NCBI GenBank assembly: GCA_021186555.1 | Contig: JAJKFL010000003.1 | Location: 41,994,408 to 42,058,407, forward strand | Direction: 5' to 3' | Source of the DNA: Reticulitermes speratus | Lineage: Eukaryota; Arthropoda; Insecta; Blattodea; Rhinotermitidae | DNA: 64,000 nucleotides | Shown: in pieces, positions 1-10,689 of the stretch | Layout of the letters: the number at the start of each line of letters is the position of its first letter | How positions within the stretch are numbered: the stretch's first letter is position 1 | Translations under genes and position numbers: made by a program | The notes under the pieces: model-generated | Seen by the model: only the letters and a program-made list of their open reading frames with translations | Database searches by the model: none | What the model was told of the DNA's origin: nothing

Positions 1-484
1 AGTAAATACATAAGCACTTCAATATGCTTGACAACACCTTCTTGGCCATTCTTTCTCAGTGGGCCAATTATGATGAACAGAACTTCATACAAGATATAGC
101 ACCACCACATTTTGTGCTTCCCGTTAGTGCGTGACTTGACAACCATCTTTCTGCTCAGTGGATTGGGCGTTGAGGACAAGAGAATGGCACTGGCGAAGTC
201 ACGATCTTATTCCATGCGATTTATTAATTTTTTTTTTACATTTGGTCCAAACAGGATGTCTACCAATCAAAAGCAAGAACACTTCATGGACTGGGACAAG
301 AGACTTTTGTCGCTAATCCTGTGACTTCTTAAGAACGCTGCTGAGTCTGTCTTTCAGCTGCAAAAGTGTGTGCACAAAACGTGGGGAAATATTGATAGCT
401 GACACTAAACGGTATTGTATAAGCTTTCAAAGTCTGCAAGATACAGCCATTTAACCTTATTTGATTATTTTTAAATAACCTGTA
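1..484 (+). pseudogene. 3' half of a decayed DDE transposase, Tc1/mariner superfamily
   Basis: Reading in the frame of position 84, the translation gives a recognisable C-terminal transposase half: FIQDIAPPHF (84-113, aligned to the usual FQQDGAPPHF block that holds the second catalytic Asp), then LDNHL...QWIGR (about 133-171), then VYQSKARTLHGLGQ near 258-300 and LSAAKVCAQNVGKY near 352-393. These match in order the blocks I know from insect transposases with a WIGRRGP...SPDLTPCDFFLWG layout. The SPDLTP block, with the last catalytic residue, is disrupted here by a T-rich stretch around 228-240. In-frame stops lie near 127, 172 and 225, so this copy is dead. The 5' half lies outside the window. 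The probable 3' terminus is the AAATAACCTG ending at 482, followed by TA, a plausible target duplication. Family placement is from memory. Confidence 0.75.
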
Positions 485-773
485 TATACATAAATCTTCA
501 GTATTCCTAGTTCTTCGCCTTCTCCGCCTGTGGTCTGATTAATAAACAGAAGACCATAACTAGTTTTAAAATGCATAAAGCTATCTGCACGTGCTCCACT
601 GTTTCTAACGATTCTTGTAAAGCGTAACGCGATTTATGTCTGTTCCCTTCCGTTTATTGCAACCATTTAACGCACAAATTTTTACAATTCGTCACCATAG
701 CCATAAATAAGAGGAAAGATTTGTAGCCATATTCCTTTACAAACTTGGTGTTTTACGTTCAGAGTGATTGTAA

Positions 774-834
774 AGTGTGTGTGTGTGTGGTGGTTTATAT
801 ATTTATATATACATATATTATATATATATATATA
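774..834. repeat. (GT)n followed by (TA)n microsatellite
   Basis: A short GT run at 774-789 is followed after a few bases by an almost pure TA tract at 796-834. Confidence 0.9.
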
Positions 835-839
835 CGCAC

Positions 840-3410
840 TGGATTGAGCGGCTTGTTCAGTTTCACGCTACGGATAGATTTAATAACAAGAGTAACATTC
901 CTATTAATTTACACAAATGCTTAACCCAACCGTTCAATTCTATTGTTTGAAGAAGTGACTTGTAACTCTAACTTCAGCCCAAAAAATCGCGAGATACATT
1001 CCCTAAAACTTGATAAATTATTTGAATAACTTAGAGAAGGAAGCATGCATTTGTGAATTAAGGTGTTCATGTTACTTAGGTCACTAAAACTACTGCTTTG
1101 GATAAATGACATAAAGATCAATATGTATGATCTCTTCACTCGTAGCATAATTACATAACACACAAACGACTTTATCTAATGCAAGACGTAAGATCTGGAC
1201 TTGAAAATGTTTACTGCTTGTCCTGAGAAGTAGGTTAGAATGCTTATTGTGGTTGTATTCCGCCATTCCTGGATATTACTGAGGCGCTACAAATGAGCAG
1301 TTTTTGTTAACAACTCTGACAGATTTCTTCTGATCCCCACGGCATCAAAATTTCCTTCTCTCCGGAATATTTTCCCGCTAAAATTCCTTTAGCATTTATT
1401 GAGTTTCCCGTGAACGTCCTGCTGTATTTTAAGCGTGGGACACATTTCTGTTGTGAACGAGTGTACCCGTGAAACAACAAGTGGTTGTGGGGTGGGTACG
1501 TGGCCTGAACATAAGTTGAAGTCGTAACAATGCGAGAGATATATACTGTGCGGTGGAGCAATTAGTACATGTCTTAGGCAGTTGTTATGCATATTACGAT
1601 CTTCCGTGCTACAGCACCATGCTTAATGATTTATAACTGCGCAGCAACTTGGATTTAGCTCACGTGTGAACTAAACGTGGGACAACACAAGTACAATTTC
1701 GGATGGCACACCAGATAAGAAAGTGATTCGAGAAGTGTGACGTAGCACTAGAAATGTAATAACGAATGTTATTTAAAGTTTTGTGTTCAATTGTTACTTC
1801 AGTTTCGTTTTATAAACTACAATTCCATATGATTCCCTCTCAAAGATCAATAAGTTTTCGAGTATTGTCTAATCTCCTACAAATTCAAGTTGAACACAAT
1901 CGCCTAATAACATTTACTGCACTACGCACTTTTCTTATTTAAAATTAATTAAAATCATTGTAATACTATCTAACAATTACTTAGTGGTGCAAGGTAACGT
2001 TTTGCCTGTGTTTAAGCACAGCGTCCAAACACTTCTAACCTGGCCATTATATGAAGGTCAGAAATCAGCTTCACGCTTTGGCCACTGTACCCTCAGAATC
2101 CAATGACCAAGAAGTTTAGTAGGTTACAAAGTATCAAAACGAAAAAGCACTGAATATGCCTGGAAGAGAAGGCTGATTTTCCAGTCAGCAGAAGCCACTT
2201 TAGTATCAATTTTATGCCTACCTCGGATAAGAAGCCTTATAGGATTACTTCATTTAATATGGTTGATAGGGATTTTTTAAATCTTCCGTTAAAAATACAA
2301 AGAAAAATGACTGCCTTAAGGCAAAAGTTATGAGTAACGGGAAATAATTTCAGTAGATCGGCTTATGAGACTAAGCATACTATGTGATATTTGAAGCCAT
2401 CTGAGTGATTGTTATCTCATAAAGGTTAACATTAAAGCAGAAATTAACTATAACGTATTTAACACTAGACTGTGTAGCTTTAAAAATACACACGCCTAAT
2501 CATATACTGCAGAACATTAGTCTTTCATGAAGGAGAATTCGGAATTTTGTCACGATGGGAAGGTCAGAATTCTTAAAATAATGGGATGCATAATTATATC
2601 TATGTTCTTCTGTGTGTAAGTGTGTAAGCTTGTGTATGTATTGATTAAAAAGGCTTTGACTATGTCACATGTTTATGTCACCTTAGAACCATACACACTA
2701 ATTATAAAACAATCTCCCACAAGAGCAGATTATGTTGGGGTTGCATAGCGATTTAAGCTGGCTACGAGCATTTAGAAGTTGCCGCCTTTGTTCGCCTCTG
2801 GTCACTTCATTACGGTTTTCATTCCATTCCATGAACTTTGTAACCCTGTACTGTTCGACCCGCATTCTGCAAAGCAAACTGTGGGCAATTATTTTAATTA
2901 ACCAACACAAAATAAATTTACTTCACGTAACATAAACAGGGTCAATCGTTCAAAGTTATTTAATAACATTTTTAAACACAACGAAATTACAATGCAAAAG
3001 TTTGAAAATTAAAATTTCTATCTATGATTTTCACTTGACCTACTCTTCAAACACTGTGGCCCTTGAAGGATACTATAAAATTACAATTCTACGTAATCAG
3101 CAAGTCATGAACATCAGAATGTTTCTTGAAGGACAGCTTGATAGAATAAGCAGTGGCACTACTCGTATAAAGAGATGTATGTCGACAAATTTCAATGACG
3201 CAATACCGACCGAAACGTAGTTAATCTCAGCTACTGTGTAAGGACAAATAGTTTCAATATCGTATGCATCCGTAAATTCAAAAATATCTCGACACATGGG
3301 GATAGAATAATGGCAGAATTGTAACACTTACGCTTTTGTATACAGCATACATACAAAATTATTAAGATACATTCAGGAATGTCATCTTCATTGAATTTTA
3401 CTGACTGCAA
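840..3410. other. No recognisable gene or repeat
   Basis: AT-rich sequence with only short chance ORFs of 84 codons or fewer on both strands. None shows domain motifs or paired splice signals that I could defend. A GT/TA-rich patch lies near 2610-2640. Confidence 0.6.
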
Positions 3411-3479
3411 GGGGATCACGGTTGATTCAGTAATGCTAAATATAAACTATGCCCACCACAGTAACAATATGATCTACGT

Positions 3480-3610
3480 TTTGTTTTAGGACCATTTTCA
3501 TCCTTGCGGAATTGCCATGAAATCGTTCGGTGCCTCCATCCGTCCGTCAGTACCTGTGTGGAAACTCGAGAAGTTCCATAGGCATCATCAGGAAATTTAG
3601 TACCGGACAA
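3480..3610 (-). repeat. Degenerate copy of the hammerhead-like repeat family
   Basis: On the minus strand an intact CTGATGA (complement of 3585-3591) is followed by TGCCTATGG, an AACTTCT loop and CGAG at 3566-3569, where related copies have CGAAAC. The GAAA half of the core is therefore mutated. The surrounding minus-strand translation (KFPDDAYGTSR) is a phrase I associate with this high-copy insect repeat. This is a relic and cannot be an active ribozyme as it stands. Confidence 0.45.
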
Positions 3611-4143
3611 TTATAAAAAAGCTGTCGAGCCCTTTCAGTACTGGTTTAGATCGATCAATTTCAGTGACCATCTTACTTGAAGATTTACATGCGTTTCTGA
3701 ATGCATAGGCTTTCGTATTTCGCTAACACTCTTAGACAACACAATAAAGTTAATTTGTTGTGACTTTTCTGCTCCAGGATCTTTACGTATCCTAGCAACA
3801 TCTCTATAGTCGAGCATAGGAGGAACTACGCTCTGATGCAAAGCGGCTGCTGGGATTTGTTACAAAAGTGCTATAATAATCAAACCTATGCTTAGGCCAA
3901 AACTTTTTTCTCGACTTTAAAGTTCAGATTACTAGTCTGAACATTTACATTGGTCGGTTTAACTTAATATTTTTGCGGTCTGGCCAACTATTAATATGTC
4001 AATAGGAAAGGACATTTGCAGGAAATTATAATAACTAACAACCTTCTGAGAACTTCGCACACATAGTATGTTACTTGCATACAAACACTTTTCGTAACGC
4101 TACGTCTTCAACATAGCTAATTACCCTGAGCACAGGTCTTCTT

Positions 4144-4399
4144 TTTTTTTTCATGGGTCCACAGCCTCTAGTGGGCCAGGGCCTCCTCATTATCAAGGCT
4201 TCACGGTCACACTCAGACACACCACACTCGGTAGGACTCCTCTGCACGAGTGATCAGCCCGACACAGAGACCTCCACTTGACAACAAACAACACTCACAA
4301 GAGACAGACATCCTTGTCCCCGGCGGAAATTCGAACCCACAATCCCAGTAAGCTAGCGGCCGCAGACCCACACCTTAGACCGCGCGGCCACTGGGATAT
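4144..4399 (-). mobile_element. tRNA-derived SINE, family 1, full copy
   Basis: Read on the minus strand the element starts near 4399 with an A-box-like TGGCCGCGCGGTCTAAGG, resembling class II tRNA genes such as tRNA-Leu, and carries a B box GTGGGTTCGAATTTC at about 4328-4342. The body has GTGAGTGTTG and ...GTGTGTCTGAGTGTGACCG blocks, and the element ends in an A tail, seen as the T run at 4141-4150. It is flanked by AGGTCTTCTT (4134-4143) and AGGCCTTCTT (4400-4409), a 10-bp target-site duplication with one mismatch. The same body and head recur in the opposite orientation at 35339-35597. It has no coding capacity and would depend on LINE enzymes for movement. Confidence 0.88.
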
Positions 4400-4485
4400 A
4401 GGCCTTCTTAGGAAGACGCTAATTTCTCAACTGGTCATGAGATATAGCCTTTTGTTATGGAACCCAATTCGTCCAAAACAGCCCG

Positions 4486-4720
4486 TTATTGGGCTGTATA
4501 CTGCACTACACAGATCAAGTCCTTATATCCACTCCAATTTACATCAGTTTTATTGTCTTTCCACCTATACTTAGGTATCCCATGCAGTGTCTTAAGATCA
4601 CGCATTATGATTAAAAGACATGCCGAAATTTCCCGTCTTTCCCGTGCTTGTTTTGTGCTCCACTCATCCATCCTCCTTAAATGGATCACTCCACACATAT
4701 CTCCCATAAGTACAAAGTAT
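4486..4720 (-). pseudogene. LINE ORF2 C-terminal tail fragment
   Basis: The minus-strand translation reads ...VIHLRRMDEWSTKQ..., then PKYRWKDNKTDVNWSGYKDL and ...VVQYTAQ. This follows the order of the C-terminal tail common to insect non-LTR retrotransposons: a GHVARM-like block, then RPRRRWEDNIKMDL, then a DWIHLAQDR-like block. No reverse transcriptase domain is present, so this is a 3' fragment. It lies directly beside the SINE at 4144-4399. Confidence 0.6.
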
Positions 4721-5432
4721 GAAGTTCTTTAAAGTGTAACTATCTCCATCTTTCAGTCATTTTGTTACACCCAGAAGTAAAATATCAGTAGCAATAATCC
4801 TATATCTCAGACACACACTGACGCCACTGAGACACAAACACATCAGTTTGAATTGAACATAGCATTAATAAGTATGTATGAAACGAATACAGTTTATAAT
4901 ACAGTACTGGCAGAATGTGTGTTTTACAAAAAAAAAAAAAAAAAGTAAGAGACGAGGGCGCTGCTTGTGTCAGTGGGAAACTGATTTCTTTATCGCAAGT
5001 GCAGGAAAATTTAGAGTTCTGAAGCTGGAAATACTGTTTGTTCCCGGGACCCATTTCCAACTTGTGCTGACTACTCCACTATTCGACAACAAGTGGTCGT
5101 GAGCTCTGCCCCTGCACGGATATTCCACCAGCGTTACACCTACTACAGGCTCTTGCGTCATGTTACTCCTTTAATGCCTAATCCCCCTGCACTTACCTTT
5201 CCAGTCGCCGACACCTGTTACAACTAAAAAAGCGCCTTCTCCAACAAGGACAAACAAACCTAAATGACTTTAGGTATGGATATGTAGAAATGAGTTGGAG
5301 AAAGAGGATGGAAGTGGCATGACTCAGTCTGTACACCCAACTTCAAACGCGTGTGAAATTTCTGTTTTGAAATCTTATATTTCCAACAATAAAGTGTGTT
5401 GTCTTGTCATGTGCACTGGTTTCTGTTTCAGT

Positions 5433-5545
5433 CGTCTGGGTGTTGTGCGGCTTATCTGAACAGCACTGCGGAGGAAGCCTGGAATCTCGCCCGTTTAAGA
5501 CTATTCAAACAAAATACACCTCAGATATTACAATTATTTGTGAAA
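5433..5545 (+). other. Weak candidate coding exon, plus strand
   Basis: A pyrimidine-rich acceptor (TGGTTTCTGTTTCAG ending at 5432) opens an uninterrupted frame (SSGCCAAYLNSTAEEAW..., ending near LQLFVK), and a possible donor GTGCGT follows AAA at about 5546. The splice consensus on both sides is respectable, but the peptide is not recognised and is short. It overlaps the minus-strand candidate at 5521-5829, so at most one is likely to be real. Confidence 0.2.
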
Positions 5546-5829
5546 GTGCGTATTGTGCGTTTTCTCAAATTCAACACAATCATGTTTCTACACTCTAGGC
5601 AAAAGGCAAGACAACGGCTGCCCTTGATTGCCACGCCATAAAATATACGTTCCTCTTCTAGGACACAGATCTCTAATTCTTTCCGTTGTTCAGGCGAGGA
5701 AACTGGACGTTTCAAATCAAGAACTTCCCACCTTCTATACCTTCTGTATTCATGTTTGGTACTCTCCCATGTAATGCCATTTTTGGAATACCAAATAACT
5801 TCCCTGCTCACTTGCAGCCTATTTAACAC
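5521..5829 (-). other. Weak candidate coding exon, minus strand
   Basis: An open frame whose translation (WYSKNGITWESTKHEYRRYR, then LKRPVSSPEQRKELEICV and LEEERIFYGVAIKG) has a balanced, charged composition, unlike the low-complexity chance ORFs nearby. It has no ATG start: the apparent start is GTG. A candidate acceptor GTGAGCAG lies near 5804-5811 but lacks a good pyrimidine tract. A possible donor GTAATA lies near the end of the frame. I do not recognise the product. It could equally be a repeat fragment. Confidence 0.25.
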
Positions 5830-6204
5830 TTTGTTATAACTACACGCACTTGTCGCCTTCTAGTGGGAATCCAACTTTGTTGTGCAAAGGTTCGTGATCG
5901 AATATGCAATACCGCGCAAAGTGAATAAACAGAAACGCAAGAAACCCTAATACAAATTTTTAAGTGGCCTGGGTAAATGGTCCTTAATGGGATAAATTTG
6001 CCCTCTTTAAGCTTAGTTCCTTAAAGAATGTATTTTAGCTGGAAGTCATTTTGCATCATCCTTATGTACATCTTACGTTTAAAATTGAGGCATCGGTATT
6101 ACATACACAGTGACTGAAAATCACGGTACTTGTAAACTTTGAAGATACACGACAGATATTTGCATCAGACTTTGAAATAACCTTACTTTCTGGAACAGCT
6201 CCAA

Positions 6205-6531
6205 GAGTGTCCATGCCCTTCTGCTAACACGCACACCGAACAAAGGCAAGGTACGCTACAGAGTGTCCATGCCCTTCTGCTAACACGCACACCGAACAAA
6301 GGCAAGGTATGCTACAGAGTGTCCATGCCCTTCTGCTAACACGCACACCGAACAAAGGCAAGGTATGCTACAGAGTGTCCATGCCCTTCTGCTAACACGC
6401 ACACCGAACAAAGGCAAGGTATGCTACAGAGTGTCCATGCCCTTCTGCTAACACGCACACCGAACAAAGGCAAGGTATGCTACAGAGTGTCCATGCCCTT
6501 CTGCTAACACGCACACCGAAAAAAAGGCAAG
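6205..6531. repeat. 56-bp minisatellite, 5.8 copies
   Basis: Units begin at 6205, 6261, 6317, 6373, 6429 and 6485, each starting GAGTGTCCATGCCC. The first five are almost identical: unit 1 has GGTACGCTACA where later units have GGTATGCTACA. The sixth decays after about 40 bases (CCGAAAAAAAGG in place of CCGAACAAAGG). There are no unique spacers. The near identity indicates recent amplification. The overlapping ORF at 6477-6668 is a by-product. Confidence 0.97.
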
Positions 6532-6539
6532 AGTCCATG

Positions 6540-7385
6540 TCTGCTACAGACACGCCAGGAGAACAATGTCAGCCTCGTAACAACAGCACAACAGAACAAG
6601 TGCGGGCTTATTTTTCGCTACGAGGACCCCACGACAGAGCCAACCTTCAGGCCTTAGTTTTACTCTAAAGAACTTCATTTCGTGTATCCATGTCCATAAA
6701 AACAACCAGTCGGTATACAATCCTTAGTAAAATAATCAGGATTTATTTTAAGTACTGTAATAAACATATGAACACATTGTGTGAAACAAAACGAAGCGTT
6801 TCTTCATGTTACAGCACGTGATGCTTACACCTTTATTGGTATACTTCAGTAGACTTAATTCAGCTACATGTAAGAGGGGAGAGACAGGAAATATGAAGTT
6901 CAAAACAGTTATGACGACCAAGGAGGTTAAAATATTTGGTTATCTACACCTGCTCATGTGACCTATGTGTACAGTTTACTGCATTCGTTATTTTACATCT
7001 AGTGTTATAAATTAATTACGATTATTAAAAAGTTATTAAAAAGCTGCTGCTTAAAACGTTGGAAAGAAAATTATTTATTAATACAATAACACGAGTTTGA
7101 ATAAAATATTTTTGATGCTTTACATCACCTGCTTTTGAAGACATTTCATAAAGTTACATTAAATGTTACATTATGCTTCCAACATCTTTCAACTCCCATG
7201 GCAGAAATCTTCCTGTGAATTAGGGAGAAGTCGTATGACAATTCGGTATCAATCGCAAATATAAAGTACCCATAACAAATAAGATATTAGCATTTAAATA
7301 ATTAACGCTCTGGTGTATAATTTCATATCACAATTTGTATTTGAGGTAGAATTAGACATTGGACACGAAGGCAGCATGTTACCCC
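6540..7385. other. No recognisable feature
   Basis: AT-rich, with no ORF, inverted repeat or tRNA-like head that I could support. Confidence 0.5.
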
Positions 7386-7389
7386 TCTG

Positions 7390-7510
7390 ACGTTGGGTAA
7401 CACGGTCCACTTCTACATGGTGCTAACTTCCAATAATAGGATCAACAATAATATACAAATTCCCAAAATTTTCAGCCGTTTAAAACTTTCTCATCAGGAG
7501 GTGAAGATGA
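7390..7510 (-). ncRNA. Hammerhead-like motif with intact CTGATGA and GAAA blocks
   Basis: On the minus strand CTGATGA (complement of 7491-7497) is followed by GAAAGTTTTAAACGGCT and then GAAA (complement of 7470-7473), AATT and TTGGG. The two invariant core blocks of a hammerhead ribozyme are present in order and at suitable spacing, and AATT could form a minimal stem III. The helix II segment pairs poorly (only GTTT/AAAC), and helix I is limited to a few pairs. This is most likely an inactive relic of a repeat. Confidence 0.4.
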
Positions 7511-7849
7511 TTTAATGGTTACATTACAAAAATGTAAGATCTGAAATTTACACATCAGTTCCACCAGTCGAACCTATCCCCATTTCAAGATAAATATCAC
7601 AGACCGAAATTTGATGGGTAAGATGGTGAAGTAAGTTGCATCCTATATCATCACAATTGCAGCCAAAGCCATTTATCTCATTTCCCATGAGATTCGTGTC
7701 AGAAAGCTCTCCCGATGTTTGAAAACAATCTGTATAACCCTTAGTGACAATTAATATTATTAACTGCGTGGAAAAAATGTGTTCCCCAAAAGCTATTTGT
7801 GACTAAGCTCGTCATAAATTCCCCTCTTTTATTAAAAGGAAGGATCATT

Positions 7850-7990
7850 ACCACTGGTCCCTTTCCAGAGAAAAATGGGTCCAACGCACACCCTCGTATT
7901 GTGTTTCCGTAAGATGCATTTTAATGTTGTTTTTCCATCTATACGTATTTCCCCTGAACAGTTTCTTCCCTTATAGTATTCAATCTAAAG
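7850..7990 (-). pseudogene. LINE ORF2 C-terminal tail fragment
   Basis: The minus-strand translation gives YRWKNNIKMHLTETQYEGV, then RWTHFSLERDQW and a stop. This matches in order the tail RRRWEDNIKMDL...EGVDWIHLAQDRDQW found at the C-terminus of common insect non-LTR elements, including the terminal DQW. Upstream coding sequence is missing or unrecognisable. It appears to belong to the same family as the fragments at 45.1 and 61.0 kb. Confidence 0.65.
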
Positions 7991-8029
7991 CCGTACAGGA
8001 GATTTCACCTTTCCTACACGAGGTGCATG

Positions 8030-8205
8030 ATTAAGTACATATACTGACATACAATTACACCGGCAGTTTACAGGAGGGAAAGTTGAGAGACATAAAAAGT
8101 GTCAAATAGCTTACCCGGTATCAGGACCAAGATCTGAATCCGAGACCTCCAAAATATGAAGCAGGGGTGCTACGCAATAAACCGCGACGTTCGAGAGGTG
8201 CCTGG
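8030..8205 (-). mobile_element. Possible tRNA-derived SINE relic
   Basis: On the minus strand a tRNA-like head (GTCGCGGTTTATTGCGTAGC) is followed about 35 bases later by a B-box-like GTCTCGGATTCAGATCTTGG. The spacing fits a split Pol III promoter, but both boxes deviate from consensus. There is no second copy in the window and no clear target duplication. Confidence 0.35.
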
Positions 8206-8956
8206 TATTAACATTACTCGTTTGCCGTATTAAAAGAAGAATGACCTTAGCAGAGGGGTGGAAGAGGCAGTGTCGGAGGACTCTCGAATTGGAATATGGA
8301 TTTATTTATCTGCCTGCCATCCAGTAGGTCGTTGCCATGGCGAACACACAAACAGAAGCAAGCTCCATCACCATGGCAACTACGCAGTCCCCAGGGGCTA
8401 CCTCTCTCTTATCTACTGCAGTCCTCTCATGAGAAGTCCCAGCAGCACAATTTGTTTTGTTCGTACGTGGAAAAGGACTTAAGTCAGATGTGTCTTAATT
8501 TAAAATTGTGTACAGCAAAATACTTAAGGAATACAATCGACGGACTACAATAATGTTTTAAATCAGTTTATAATCATGAAGATTCAAACGCTTCTTACGG
8601 TCGGTACTGTACAAAAGAAGGAAGGATATTATCCTTATTTTCCAGCGTTGTTTTATGGTACTTAAACATGCAGATAATCCTAAATAATTCTACTTATGTT
8701 TCTATATTTGCAATTATTTATGTCATCTTCTGTAGCAGAATTACTACATTATGCTCTAACATACGCGACTGAAATTTAAATTTCGAAATACAGAGAAGCT
8801 TGTGGTTTGTCCGTGAGCAGTCGAACAGCTACTGGACTGCGAAACAGATAATCTGGACTGTATTGATATTGTTGTGAAACAAGGACGGACTACTACAGCA
8901 GCCAAAGAAAAAAATCTGAATATCAAAATCAAATATGAGATATAAAGGAACAAATA

Positions 8957-8986
8957 CACAGTCCGACAATTATATAATGAGACTGA
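8957..8986. repeat. Mariner terminal inverted repeat, transposase 3' side
   Basis: 30 bases identical to the reverse complement of 10239-10268, preceded by the TA duplication at 8955-8956. Confidence 0.97.
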
Positions 8987-9033
8987 GGTTATAGAATAAA
9001 ACTGGAACAAAAGACTTGAGTACTATCTGTATT

Positions 9034-10071
9034 TTATTCAAAGTACATCCCTTCTGCATCGATACAGCGAGTGGCACGATCTAGCAAAGACTGGAACGAC
9101 CTATGCACGTCTTCTTGTGGTATGGCCCGAAGACTCGATGTCACAGCTCCTTGGATGTCTTGAACATCTTCAAAGAGGCGCCCTTTCAATGGTAACTTCA
9201 GTTTGGGGAACAGAAAATAATCACAGGGGGATAAATCAGGGGAGTAAGGCGGATGATTGAGCACGCACACTTGTTTTTGGGCTAAAAATTCTTGTACAGC
9301 AACTGCCCGGTGAACCGGTGCATTGTCGTGAAGAAGAAACCAACTGCCTGGTGCTGAGTACTCGGGCCGGACACGGCGAATCCTCTTCCATAGGCGTTCC
9401 AGAACACTCAAATAAAAACTTCCAGTGACAGTTTGTCCCTGAGGGACAAACTCGTGGTGAATAATTCCCTTGCTGTCGTAGAAACACACAAGCATTTTCT
9501 TCACTTTTGACTTTTGAAAACGAACTTTTTTGCCTTTTGGTGATGCTGGTGACTTCCATTCAGCACTTTGGCGTTTAGTTGTGGGATCATAGCGAAAACA
9601 CCAAGTTTCATCCTCTGCTACAATCGAATTCAAGAAAGTTTTATTTCTATGAGCAGTTTTAATGATGTCTTTTGCGTACTGAACACGCTCTTGTCTTTGA
9701 TCATCATTCAATGAATGCGGCACAAACCGGGAAGCGACCTTTCTCTTGCCCAGGTCTTCCACTAAGGTTTGACGAATCGTCTCCCTGTTAACACCAAACT
9801 CATCAGCCATCATTCTCACAGTCACACAACGTTCTTCTTGTATTCGTTCTCTCACTTTCACAATGAGTCCCTCGTTACGAACAGAAAATGGACGCCCAGG
9901 CCTGGCTTCATCTTCAATCGTTTCCACACCACTTTTGAATCGTGCATACCACCTGAATATCTGTGCACGAGATAAAGAATTATCCCCATACACTTTTCTC
10001 ATCAATTTCACAGTCTCAGCTGCAGTTTTCCCGAGTTTAACACAGAATTTAATGTTCGCTCTCTGCTCCAT
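9034..10071 (-). CDS. Mariner transposase, intact, 345 residues
   Basis: Cut-and-paste transposase that binds the terminal repeats and moves the element into TA sites in the nucleus. The start is ATG at 10071 (MEQRANIKF...). The frame is open nine codons further upstream, but only to a GTG, and the ATG gives exactly the 345 residues typical of the family. Residues 1-110 form the paired helix-turn-helix DNA-binding region, with a GRP linker near residue 59. RFVPHSL at about 115-121 is the counterpart of the mariner WVPHEL motif. Catalytic residues are Asp154 (AEDETW), Asp249 (HDNAPVH) and Asp284 (SPDLSPCDYFLF). The 34 residues between the last two give the DD34D signature. No stops or frameshifts occur. 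The stop codon overlaps AATAAA, a likely poly(A) signal. Whether the protein is active cannot be told from sequence. Confidence 0.96.
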   Translation of the reverse strand: MEQRANIKFCVKLGKTAAETVKLMRKVYGDNSLSRAQIFRWYARFKSGVETIEDEARPGRPFSVRNEGLIVKVRERIQEERCVTVRMMADEFGVNRETIRQTLVEDLGKRKVASRFVPHSLNDDQRQERVQYAKDIIKTAHRNKTFLNSIVAEDETWCFRYDPTTKRQSAEWKSPASPKGKKVRFQKSKVKKMLVCFYDSKGIIHHEFVPQGQTVTGSFYLSVLERLWKRIRRVRPEYSAPGSWFLLHDNAPVHRAVAVQEFLAQKQVCVLNHPPYSPDLSPCDYFLFPKLKLPLKGRLFEDVQDIQGAVTSSLRAIPQEDVHRSFQSLLDRATRCIDAEGMYFE

Positions 10072-10238
10072 GCTGCTACTGTGACCGCGTCCTCTCACTA
10101 CCTACACAACATGGCGCCGTATTTCCCGTCATGCTCCGCGTGGGACGTTGCGGTGTTGCCAGATTACAGATGAAGGTTGGGCACTTGGATGGCATGCATT
10201 GCTTCATAGATGGCACTTCTATCTTGGTCAAAATAAAA

Positions 10239-10268
10239 TCAGTCTCATTATATAATTGTCGGACTGTG
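10239..10268. repeat. Mariner terminal inverted repeat, transposase 5' side
   Basis: Exact reverse complement of 8957-8986, followed by the TA duplication at 10269-10270. Confidence 0.97.
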
Positions 10269-10429
10269 TATAATAAAAACGACAAATTATATCACAATTA
10301 GTAAGATATAAATAAATAATAAGAGACCTAAAGGTCGGAGACACAAAATACTATCAAACTCAAATAATAGTCTATATGTCTGGACATCTCCTAAGTGTTC
10401 GCACTAATATGAAGCTATCCCATTACAGG

Positions 10430-10683
10430 CCTGGACACGCCCTTAGGGCTCCAGGAGCCTGATCCTCCCAGGATTTCTAAACAATCGGCAAAAGAAGGTG
10501 GTAAGGTTGTCAGCCCTAAGCACCGGCCGCCTTTATCTCCCATGATATATCCTTGGTACTTATTTACGTTTGAGGCTAAGTGTAGCGGGAAGGATTAAAT
10601 CAATGACCCCATTGGGAATCGAACCCGCAACCTCCCGGCTTGTGGCGCAGTGCCTCAACCAACTGCGCCATCGCATACCCCCA
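10430..10683 (-). mobile_element. tRNA-derived SINE, family 2
   Basis: On the minus strand the head reads GCGATGGCGCAGTTGGTTGA, with an A box close to tRNA consensus (complement of about 10655-10673), followed by a B box GGTTGCGGGTTCGATTCCC at about 10612-10631. The spacing is that of a tRNA gene, but there is no acceptor-stem pairing and the sequence continues into an unrelated body, so this is a SINE and not a tRNA. The body extends to around 10430 (CAGGCCTGG). No clear target duplication was seen. Confidence 0.8.
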
Positions 10684-10689
10684 GAGTAA

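Larger units (their letters stand above)
8957..10268 (-). mobile_element. Complete mariner transposon, 1312 bp, apparently intact
   Basis: The element begins CACAGTCCGACAATTATA at 8957 and ends with the exact complement at 10268. The terminal inverted repeats are 30 bp (8957-8986 and 10239-10268) with no mismatch. Both ends abut TA (8955-8956 and 10269-10270), the target duplication used by the Tc1/mariner superfamily. Length, single ORF, DD34D catalytic spacing and TA target are all standard for mariner. Identical termini and an unbroken ORF indicate a recent insertion, possibly still mobile. Confidence 0.97.

Noticed and set aside
4928-4944. Poly(A) run as a processed pseudogene tail
   Set aside because: No recognisable coding sequence or target duplication lies upstream.
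10072-10098. Nine extra codons upstream of the mariner transposase ATG
   Set aside because: The upstream start is GTG. The internal ATG at 10071 gives the family's normal 345 residues.
10612-10673. tRNA gene on the minus strand
   Set aside because: A and B boxes are good but acceptor-stem pairing is absent and a SINE body follows. The same reasoning excludes tRNA calls at 4.3, 35.4, 13.3, 22.6, 52.5 and 57.1 kb.
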